Below are positions 49,462-57,637 of a DNA stretch of 64,000 nucleotides, piece by piece. Both the position numbers and the translations under genes were made by a program. How positions within the stretch are numbered: the first letter of the stretch is position 1; every line of letters begins with the position of its first letter. The notes under the pieces were generated by a model. That model was not told the origin of the DNA. It worked only from the letters and a program-made list of their open reading frames with translations, and made no database searches. The DNA is from Bisporella sp. PMI_857. Lineage: Eukaryota > Ascomycota > Leotiomycetes > Helotiales > Helotiaceae. The stretch spans positions 62,001-126,000 of the forward strand of contig JAJSPD010000031.1 of NCBI GenBank assembly GCA_021307315.1, written 5' to 3'.

Positions 49462-51616
49462 TTTGGCACGGGAAGTAGCACACGTCCTTGGTTGATTGTC
49501 ATCCCCGTGGGAATTTTCACCATAACTGTGTTACTATTATTCAATTTTCTTTTATGCACACATCTCATCACGACTATGGGGTTTGGGAAGAACTTTGAAG
49601 TTAATCGGGTCATCATGCTTTGCCGCATTGGTCAACATCCAACACTTGTTTTCAATTAGTATCGAAGTTTTTCGCCTCTTATATCACAGGGGCCGCAATC
49701 AAAAAAGAAAAGCATCAGGTTGTTCTTGTCTATCTATGAGGGCATGGGTCGATGGGTCGAACGGGGTTCGCTAGCGGTAATTGGGGGCTACTACACACTT
49801 TCGTGGTGGAGCGCTCGCTGATGCATTTGCATCAAACTGTATCAAAAGGACTAATTCAAGGTCGGACCAATCAATAAATTGCCCAAATAAAGGGTCGTCT
49901 ACTTCTTATCTAGTTTAGGGCATATAGGTGACCATGAAATTATGTACAAGTTGCCTTCATTACCGTTGTGGTAGCAACTCTTCCAAAAAGTCCAAGAAGT
50001 CCAAGATCTTGTGATTCAACAACTCGTCAGTTGTCAAGCGCAACTAGCTTGATTGCAATCCCAACCTTGACTTGGCATACAAGCTTACGTCCATAAATCC
50101 TATGATCAAGCATAGCATGATGTATCAAGGATTATTACCTGATGTCGCCCAATTCGTTCCAAAACATTGGCATGTAACCCAAACGTCAATCCCCTCTAGT
50201 CATGTTGATAGTTCTCCTAGTAAGTCATTTATAATCTAGTACAAAGGTACCTACACATGTTAAGAGAGAAAATTCGACCGCAGCTATTACCATTTTGTTG
50301 TGGTATCTTCGAGAAGTACTATCGACTGACGTACGACAGGATATTCAGGCCATTTAAGCTTCTTGAGAATCTGGAACAGTGATCCAACATATCAATGTAT
50401 CCCTGTGCGCTCTCTGAGGGAGTCTAAGAAATTTCATGTAATATCCATAGAGTGTGCTTATTTTTAGTGACCCTCTTGACTCTCAAAGCTTGATTCCATC
50501 GTAGGTCTTAGACTTCCAGACTAGAGCGGTAGATAAAATATGGCAAAATAGTTCCTTCTTTGTCTAGTCATAAAAGCAAGGTTTGGCGGTGCGGCAAACT
50601 TTCCCGTTATATGATACCTTCGATCCTCTTTCCAGGGCTTCAGATGCTCTTCAATTCTTCATGTAGGCACAGTCAGCAAGATGAAATGATGAGTGGCTCG
50701 TGGCGATGAGCACCAAGAAAAGCCACCCATTGTCAAAAGCATACTCAAGAAAACTTTGCCTACTCCTTCTATTCATCGGAACAGACTCGATAAAGAAAAA
50801 ATGGCCAATGTTCTGCAAATACTCAGTGAGGCAGTCCCCCTTATCCTTCAGGTACTGATACCACCGCATCGCAAGACGTAATCGGTACCGCAATCCGAAT
50901 CTAGCAAAGGTCCGTAGCACTACGAGTAACATTGAAGTAGCTGTTGTTAGAGTATGCATTTCTCACCTGAGTGAGTGTCGGTAACTGCTTAGAGCAAGCT
51001 CCCATATCACCTGAAGCAATTATGAATAGACAAACTGACCTGATACTCGACTGAAAGATGCTTGATGCCCGACACTGTAAGTTTGGTGCCATATTTAACA
51101 GCGCCTAGCTCACGTATCATATGAGAATATTTATGCAAAAGTTTATCAACAAGTGATGGAGAGATGTAAATCATAACTTGCATAAAGGTACGAACCAGTC
51201 GTTCTAAAGGGCGAATATAGGGCTATGGTTGTGGACACGCCCGTTAGAATCATGCGGAACGTGCTTTTCCGTGAGGTAAGAAATATGTATAAAAAGTTTC
51301 ATCTGGACTGGATTACAGTTCTAAAAGTCCACTAGGGGAGTAGAATTAGTCCGAGGCGGGTTTCCAGTGCCTAGAGCTCCGGGTTACGCAACTGCCAGAC
51401 AAGCCCGTACGCTGAGAGCTTGCTGAGATATCTGACGTGGTTTATCAGTAGAAATGGGCAGAAAATTAAGTTTGTTCTGGTGTCTAGTCAGGTGCATATT
51501 GTAGGTCGTTACGAGGGCTTTAACATGAAGACACTTGAACATGCCTTGATCTTATCTCAGCACGCTCAGACCCTCTTTTACGAGATTACGTTAAATAAAT
51601 TTAACGAGCCCCACAA
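49462..51616. other. Gene-poor region left of the mobile element
   Basis: About 2.15 kb. The first 300 bp is def1 3' flank. ORFs at 50651-50959 (minus, 102 codons) and 50901-51092 (minus) are next to intron-like sequences but do not join into anything I recognise; they may be remnants. No tRNA or repeat array seen. Confidence 0.45.
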
Positions 51617-51634
51617 AACCTTTGTGAGCCAATG
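51617..51634 (+). repeat. CCAAT-containing element motif, copy outside the left inverted repeat
   Basis: AACCTTTGTGAGCCAAT, the same motif found throughout the element to the right, here 32 bp outside the left terminal repeat. Confidence 0.7.
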
Positions 51635-51653
51635 AGGATCGTAAGATCCTCAT
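51632..51653. repeat. Perfect 9-bp hairpin next to the element's left end
   Basis: Arms ATGAGGATC and GATCCTCAT with a GTAA loop, 12 bp outside the left terminal inverted repeat and overlapping the end of a CCAAT motif copy. Confidence 0.8.
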
Positions 51654-51665
51654 TTCTCGTAGAGA

Positions 51666-51681
51666 GTCTGAGGTCAAATGG
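51666..51681 (+). repeat. Left terminal inverted repeat
   Basis: GTCTGAGGTCAAATGG; exact 16-bp reverse complement at 62350-62365. Similarity continues about 25 bp inward (TTTTGGTG-TAAC against TTTTAGTGGTAAC). Confidence 0.8.
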
Positions 51682-51918
51682 TAATGATTTTGGTGTAACG
51701 ATTTTTGATTTGTTAGTAAATCAATTAGTTGTTTTCAACGCTGTAGTTGTCCTATTCAACAACACATATCAATACTTTTAAATAGTGCAAATTGTAGCTT
51801 ATGTATTAAATTATTAGTATGATCCGACTTTTTTTGTAAAATATAGTGCAATTGTGTTGATATTTAACATCTAATAAGGAAGGTTGTTTTGCTGTTGTTT
51901 CTTGCTTCGGATTGTAAT

Positions 51919-52352
51919 CGCGATTTGATTGGCTCACAAAGGTTGACAAAGGTTGAGGTTGGTTACGTAAGCTGACTCGGCATCCGTGGGTAGCTGGGGG
52001 TGAGTAGAATCTATTTATAATTGGATAGGAACAGATGTGGATCAAATCACGTGATAACCCCACGTGATCATGGCCTAGTGGTCATAGAGACAGCACGCCT
52101 CGAGAAAGTGATGATTTCTGCTAATAAATAAGAAGGATCAATCTGACAGCTGTTACAGCTGGATGATTGAGCATAAGCTATAGACTGATTCTCGATGATG
52201 CTTTCTTTTTTTTAAGAAAGGGTTGGTGGTGTCTTTTTGTGAACCTTTGTGGGCCAATCAGATCGCGATAAATAGGAGTGGGAAGGAATTTCCATGCTTA
52301 GTCAGCCCATCTGTAGGCTTTGTGAACCTTTGTGAGCCAATAAAATCGCAAG
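51919..52352. repeat. CCAAT-containing motif copies upstream of the DUF6589 gene
   Basis: Three copies: 51919-51960 (reverse: GATTTGATTGGCTCACAAAGG...), 52235-52265 (forward: AACCTTTGTGGGCCAATCAG..., ending ATCGCGA) and 52321-52352 (forward: AACCTTTGTGAGCCAATAAA...). They lie 100-530 bp before the start codon, so they could serve as promoter CCAAT boxes or as protein-binding subterminal repeats. Confidence 0.75.
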
Positions 52353-52573
52353 AAAGTTTTCAACCTAAGGTATCAAGTCTCCAAGAAAACACACTTTACA
52401 CTTTCAACGATTCTTTAATCCGGGTTGTATTCATTCAAAAAAACTCAACCATGTCTGCTTCTGCCAGTCATTCTACTTCAACTTCACCGTTAAGTGACCC
52501 GATGTCAAGCTCTCCGGACCCTGTTTACACTCCGAATCATATCTACGAAAACTACAATATGGACGATAGCAGT

Positions 52574-52780
52574 GAAGAAGATATGGGGAACGAGGAGGAT
52601 ATGGAGAATGAGGAGGATATGGGGAACGAGGAGGACATGGAGAATGAGGAGGATATAGGGAACGAGGAGGATATGGAGAATGAGGAGGATATGGGGAACG
52701 AGGAGGACATGGAGAATGAGGAGGACATGGAGAATGAGGAGGACATGGAGAATGAGGAGGATATGGAGAACGAGGAGGAT
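52574..52780 (+). repeat. 18-bp tandem repeat coding for acidic hexads
   Basis: About 11.5 units of GAGGAGGATATGGRGAAY in frame, encoding EEDMGN/EEDMEN in near-alternation, then four EEDMEN units in a row, suggesting recent unit duplication. Confidence 0.9.
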
Positions 52781-53497
52781 AGTGATAGTCGCGAAACTAT
52801 TACTTCCAAAAAAACAGCCCAGCGAATTCGAGATCATTATACTTTACAAGCAATCGCAGACCTACTGCGCGATAATAAATGGTCAATACAAAAGTTTCTG
52901 CAGACATGGGTATCCGCAGATGCAGTGGATAGCAACAATACTGTTCTTGTTATAGAGCATCATCCTCGTTGGAAAACGTCTAGCCGACGGCAAAAGGTTT
53001 TGAAAAAAGCATTGAGATCTTCCGAGTTGTTACAATTTTGCCCTTCTACCGATCAGTGTTCGAGAATCAAGTCTGAGCTGGATTGCCTTTCGTCAACATT
53101 CTATTTCGGCAAATTTGACTATGGTCTTGATTTAGACAGTATAGATTTTTCTCAAGCTTTTACAACAATGGAATCAACAGCTCCATTTTTTTTTACACTG
53201 TTGCATGAAATAATGCGAAATCCACGGTTTAGTTGGAAAAGCTATTCCGGTACTCAACGATCTGCCGATTTATACAAACGAATATATATGGTTATAAGCT
53301 TGGTATGCTTTTCGAGAAACAAAAAGTCTTCGAATTTCTTGTCCTCTGTATTAGACATTTACTTGATTGGGTCTGGCTGCAAGCGTAGAGTGTTGGAGTC
53401 TTTATCTGGTTTGGGAGTATGCCACAGTTATTCTCAGGCCAACAGGTCTATGAGACATTTGGCGGAAAATGCAAGAGTATGATTTAACTTCAATTTT

Positions 53498-53573
53498 GTT
53501 AGTCTTTGTTAGTCTTTGTCAGCCTTTGTCAACCTTTGTTAACCTTTGTGAACCTTTGTGAACCAATAAATCG
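53498..53573 (+). repeat. CCAAT motif array inside the intron of the DUF6589 gene
   Basis: Seven successive CTTTGT units (TTAGTCTTTGT, CAGCCTTTGT, CAACCTTTGT, then GAACCTTTGTGAACCAAT) fill most of the 125-nt intron 53477-53601. The last unit has the full motif with ATAAATCGC. Confidence 0.8.
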
Positions 53574-55447
53574 CTGACTTTCGGTTTTGTATATTACTTA
53601 GTGCGCAATAGCTACTTTTGCTCAAAATCCAAAAGCATACGTCGCATATGACAACTTCAATTTTAAAAACCATGTACGAGATGAATATTTAGGCCATAAA
53701 AGCTCAATGGTAAACCTTACAACCGCAGTAGTAATGCTATGCCCAGAGATCCCGTCTAATGGCCTTACGCAAAGTATGCACAATCCTTCAATAAAATTGG
53801 ATATTCGAGATGTATTCAACTCCTCTGCTATTTATGGCAAAGATGATGGAGTAGGAAGCGCTATTACACGTGGCCTTATTGTCGATGCAATCAAACGTTT
53901 GCATAGTACTTCTGTTTTAGAAGTATTTAAGCATACAGAGAGTTTATGCTTCTCAATGCCACAGTTACAGCAAATTGATACCCATGCTTGCAAAACCGAA
54001 TTTTATCAATTGGGGTCAATTCCAGAGAACGAAGGTACAATTGAGGGTACAATAAGAGTTCATGACCGAATATGGCTCGAACATTTCAACATTCAAGCTT
54101 CTGAAAACCCTGATGATGACTTTTCAACACGGTTATGGTTATTGCATGGCGATCAACTTACGACTCATCATATACGCAGAGTACAGACTGAACGGTTTTA
54201 TGAGCAACGGCCATATGATCAACGAAAGTGGTTAATGGCTGTTCCCGCTTGGTTTCATATACAACTAAATTTAATGAAAACCATTGTTCGAACGCATTGG
54301 GGCCCTATAGACCAAAGAAAGGTAGCGCCACATACGCTAGAGGCAGATATAAGAACATTAGGGCGATCTTTTAGTAGTCGAGACAATATTCTGTATCATC
54401 AAATACAGCCACTACTTGCGCAAAGTTTTACATCTCGCGTTGTCGCTTTATTTTATTCCGCGATAGAAACACGTGGTTATTTGCCAGAAGCTGCATTATT
54501 TAAAGAGTGGAGAGAAAACGTACAAAACTGGGATGATTTAATCTCGAAGTTATCTTCTTCACAGTTTAATGAACTAGTCGAAGATGTCGTTTGTGTGCTT
54601 TTACAGAAGAAGCTTGGTCTGGAAACAACACCGATATCGATCCTGCGTTTACTACTCAGTGTCGGTTTTTACAAGAAATTGAATGGTTTTTAACTATTCA
54701 ACACGCAGTTAAGTCTGGAGATATTGGGCTTTTAAGACGTGCTGTCGACTTATTAATACCGATTTTCTATGGCGCCGGACAAACAAATTATGGTCAAGAA
54801 ATGATATATTATCGTTGGTTGCTTTCACCTGCTAATACGCCTGAACTTCAACATGCTATATTAGCTTCAGGATTAGTGAACTGGCAAGGCAAAGCATACC
54901 ATAATAAACCGGTAGACCTTGGACTAGAACATCTAAATGGAGCTTGCAAAATTGAAATGAGTTCGTACAAGAATTCGACTCATGACATAGATATTATATT
55001 CGACAGAGTTTGCTTAACTAATACTTGGATTAGAAAGCTACGAAATCAAGTCGAGTCGTTATTTGGAGAGGTTATAACAGGAGCTCACACTGTTGCCAGT
55101 ACTCAACAAGACATATTTACACTACTTCGAAAGATTCAATCCGAAAACTTTTCAATGCCTCGGGCTGTTAATATATGGAAAAGTCAGAATATTTGGATTT
55201 CTGAAAATATTTTGACTGCTGGAATGGATGTATTAGATGAAAAGATTGCTTTATTTAATAAGCAATATGTATATGCTAATAATTCGATTGTAATGGGTTA
55301 CTCCAGCCTTGAAGAAGCGATAGATACTACAATTGCTTTAGATAGTTTAGAAGAGACGCAGGACAGTATAATGGATCCAACAATAACTGTGGTGGATAAT
55401 GCTATATAGTAGTTAAATTTGATTTTGGGTTAGTAGTAGTTTATACC

Positions 55448-55588
55448 AACTTTTGTGAACCTTTGTGAGCCAATTAAATCGCAAGCAAAGTAGAAAAAGG
55501 AGGAGAAACCCATTTTTGTCGATTAGTCAGCCTATCTACAAGCTTTGTGGACCTTTGTTAACCTTTGTAAGCCAATCAAGTCGCGAGT
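55448..55588 (+). repeat. Two forward CCAAT motif copies after the DUF6589 gene
   Basis: 55448-55485 and 55541-55588, each with one to two AACCTTTGT units, GCCAAT and an ATCGC/GTCGCG end. They mark the left side of the GC-rich middle segment. Confidence 0.75.
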
Positions 55589-55709
55589 ATTGATAACGTT
55601 TAGATAACGGAATCACGTTGCAACGTCAAATTAAAATCAATATGAGCACCGGCAAATATCAACTGCAACGACCAGCGTTCATTTCAATATATATACCTAA
55701 GCATGATGA

Positions 55710-55998
55710 TGATACTTGCAGTTGGGCCCTCATAGGACACTGCCCCCGTTCGGCCTGCGGCCTACTTGAGTAACAGCGCCTACTCGAAGCTTACCTACGA
55801 AGCAGAGCACCAACAGAGGGCGACAACCACCACTCCCCCGCCTATCCACCCGTCCAACTACTTCCAAATAAGCCATGATAGTGATACTTGCAGTTGGGCC
55901 CTCATAGGACACTGTCCCCGTTCGGCCTACGGCCTACTTGAGTAACAGCGCCTACTCGAAGCTTACCTACGAAGCAGAGCACTAACAGAGGGCAACAA
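55710..55998. repeat. Duplicated 117-bp unit with only transition differences
   Basis: Copies at 55710-55826 and 55882-55998 (offset 172). The four differences I see are C to T or G to A going from the first to the second: 55743/55915, 55757/55929, 55811/55983 and 55822/55994. This is the pattern of RIP or cytosine deamination. Confidence 0.85.
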
Positions 55999-56302
55999 TA
56001 CCCGGCCTCAGACCGCTATTGCACTGCTGCCGCCAGCTCCAGGCGGTGGACCACCTGGCGGCTTCGCCGCGAGCACAGGAGGAGGAGGAGGTGAAGTGGG
56101 AGGGCCTGCGGCGGCGGGGTTGGCGGCCTGCAAGACTGCAGCCACCTTTCCGAGCTTTCGCCCGGCACCGCGCGCAGCCGTCACCGGCGTACTTCACCTG
56201 GGATTTACCCTTTGCAGAGTAAACCCAGCATTCCTCTCCTCTCTGCTGGCAAGCAGAGCACCGATCTTCATCGGCCAACTTCACCCCCAATTCCGTCTCC
56301 AT
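55982..56302 (-). CDS. Small cysteine-motif ORF in the GC-rich segment
   Basis: 106 residues from the ATG at 56302. It shows CSACQQRGEECWVY followed by CARCRAKARKGGCSLA, a zinc-knuckle-like arrangement resembling cysteine motifs in fungal transposon-associated proteins; I cannot name a family. The GC content is much higher than in the flanking element genes. Its last codons overlap the second 117-bp repeat copy. It may be a fragment of a longer gene or a chance ORF in GC-rich DNA. Confidence 0.35.
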   Translation of the reverse strand: METELGVKLADEDRCSACQQRGEECWVYSAKGKSQVKYAGDGCARCRAKARKGGCSLAGRQPRRRRPSHFTSSSSCARGEAARWSTAWSWRQQCNSGLRPGIVALC

Positions 56303-56504
56303 GATTCTCCCCCACACCGGAGAATCTGGCCCGATCTGCGGGCACCATTGCGTCCCATTGCTCCGCAGACCGGGACCACCACTTCCCAGCCTGCACTGGC
56401 TGGTACTCCGGGGTCAGACCCGGACGGGTTTCCTTGGGCCCAATCCCAAGGGAGGCGAGGTTGGTCGGCCACCTGCGCCTGGGCCCATTGGGCCTGGGAG
56501 AGGA

Positions 56505-57200
56505 TGGCAGGGGTGGCGGCAGGGCTATTCAAGGTTAGTTTTCTATATACCAGAATAGATATATATACTAAAGTGGATATATCAAAATAGATACACCAAG
56601 ATGCATATATATACAAACTTACATGGCGGCGGCAGCGGCGGCGGCAGGACTGTTCAAGGTTAGTTTTCCATATATCAAAATAGATATATACAAACTTACA
56701 CTTCTTCTCCTTCTTCTTCTCCTCCTCCATGAGGAGGGGAGCCCGGAGGGGAGGGAGAAAGAGAGGGAAAGGGAGAGGGAAGAGGGTCGAAACCCTGGTG
56801 CTCGTCATCGTCGTCGTCGTCGTCGGCGTCGGCGGCGGGAGGGGGAGGGGTGGGCGGCGGCGGCGGCGGGAGGAGGAGGAGGAGGAGGGGCGAGGGCGGC
56901 CGCCCGGCGGATTCGACGAGCAGCACTATTATACTTATTAGTGCTGTTTTTACATATTTCTTACTATTTTATAGCAAGAAAAGGACTTGGTGAAATTTAC
57001 AGAGTGTAGACCCGAAGTCTACCTGACCGCAAGCGGCCACGAGGCAAGTTTCGAGCTTCACGCTCGATGGTGTCTTCCGACACCGGAAAGTTTGGGCGGA
57101 ACAGAATCCGCAAGTGCTTTGGGAGCATGATGGTGATGATGGTGATGATGATGATGATGATGATGGTGATGACGGTGATGTTCGGAAGGAAGAAAGAAAG
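56505..57200. repeat. Simple-sequence and duplicated stretch in the GC-rich segment
   Basis: Two imperfect copies of GGCAGG-CTRTTCAAGGTTAGTTTTC plus an AGATATATA run (about 56515-56575 and 56640-56700), a purine-rich run of GAGAGGGAAAGG type (about 56730-56800), GTC and GGC trinucleotide runs (56800-56920), and a GATGATGGT array (57126-57182). The strand composition is extremely biased. The open frames over it are low-complexity and not credible genes. Confidence 0.7.
57006..57111. other. Cluster of five perfect hairpins, possible structured RNA
   Basis: Stems and loops in order: GTAGAC/GTCTAC (57006-57022, loop 5), CCGC/GCGG (57027-57036, loop 2), TCGAGC/GCTCGA (57051-57067, loop 5), GGTGTC/GACACC (57069-57084, loop TTCC) and GCGGA/TCCGC (57096-57111, loop 6). 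Five perfect non-overlapping stems in 106 bp are far more than neighbouring sequence shows. No known RNA family recognised. Confidence 0.5.
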
Positions 57201-57263
57201 ATTGGAGGTAAAAGGTTAGTTATTTATAAAAAGAGCTCTGATTCATTTACAAAAGTCTACATA

Positions 57264-57411
57264 GCTTACAAAGGTTCACAAAGGTTCACAAAGGTTGAAG
57301 TTGGGTTTTCAATACTAACAATAGTACTGTAATATTGAATGTCAGTATGTATTTTGTTTTTCTATTTACTGAATATAAAGGTTCTGATTGGCTCACAAAA
57401 GTTTACAATAG
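57264..57411 (-). repeat. Two reverse CCAAT motif copies right of the GC-rich segment
   Basis: 57264-57300 (three AAAGGTT units, no intact CCAAT) and 57383-57411 (TGATTGGCTCACAAAAG). Opposite in orientation to the copies at 55448-55588, so the middle segment is flanked by inverted motif pairs. Confidence 0.75.
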
Positions 57412-57498
57412 CAAACAAATGTGCGGGCCAGAAAACAGCAATTGAGTATGCCCCACTATTTTCAAATACAATACTAGCAACAACAATACAACAATTGT

Positions 57499-57610
57499 CA
57501 ATATTTGTCAACCTTTGTGAGCCAATCAGCTTGGAGATACAGCAGTCAACAATTACGAAGCTACGTTTGTCGAAATTTGTCAACCTTTGTGAACCAATCA
57601 GCTTCGAGAT
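57499..57610 (+). repeat. Two forward CCAAT motif copies at the 3' end of the helicase gene
   Basis: 57499-57538 and 57572-57610, each TTTGTCAACCTTTGTGARCC followed by AATCAGCTT. They lie just past the helicase stop codon. Confidence 0.75.
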
Positions 57611-57637
57611 TCAATACATGAGCCTGCAAATATGCAT

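Larger units (their letters stand above)
52451..55409 (+). pseudogene. DUF6589-type protein of the mobile element, one frameshift
   Basis: Exon 52451-53476, intron 53477-53601, exon 53602-55409. The N-terminus is Ser rich, then an acidic array of EEDM(G/E)N hexads. A helical domain follows (YTLQAIADLLRDNKWSIQKF). Exon 2 has the DUF6589-like core: RLWLLHGDQLTTHHIRRVQT with a candidate catalytic Asp, KWLMAVPAWFHIQLNLMKTI, SRVVALFYSAIETRGYL, then GDIGLLRRAVDLLIPIF. The reading frame shifts near 54587-54596 within TTTGTGTGCTTTT: the upstream frame stops at 54691-54693 and the homologous sequence goes on in another frame to 55409, equal to two extra bases or one missing base. The domain name is from recollected similarity; a transposase role is inferred. 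A sequencing error could also explain the shift. Confidence 0.68.

Noticed and set aside
49720..49780. tRNA-like GGGTTCG sequence
   Set aside because: No acceptor or anticodon stem could be formed around it.
50651..51092. Small spliced minus-strand gene
   Set aside because: Candidate joins between the two ORFs lead to stops, and no family is recognised.
51300..51420. Retrotransposon or group I intron fragment
   Set aside because: Only a vague resemblance; no coding or structural support.
56623..57009. 128-codon ORF with Arg/Gly runs
   Set aside because: Translation of purine-rich simple repeats.
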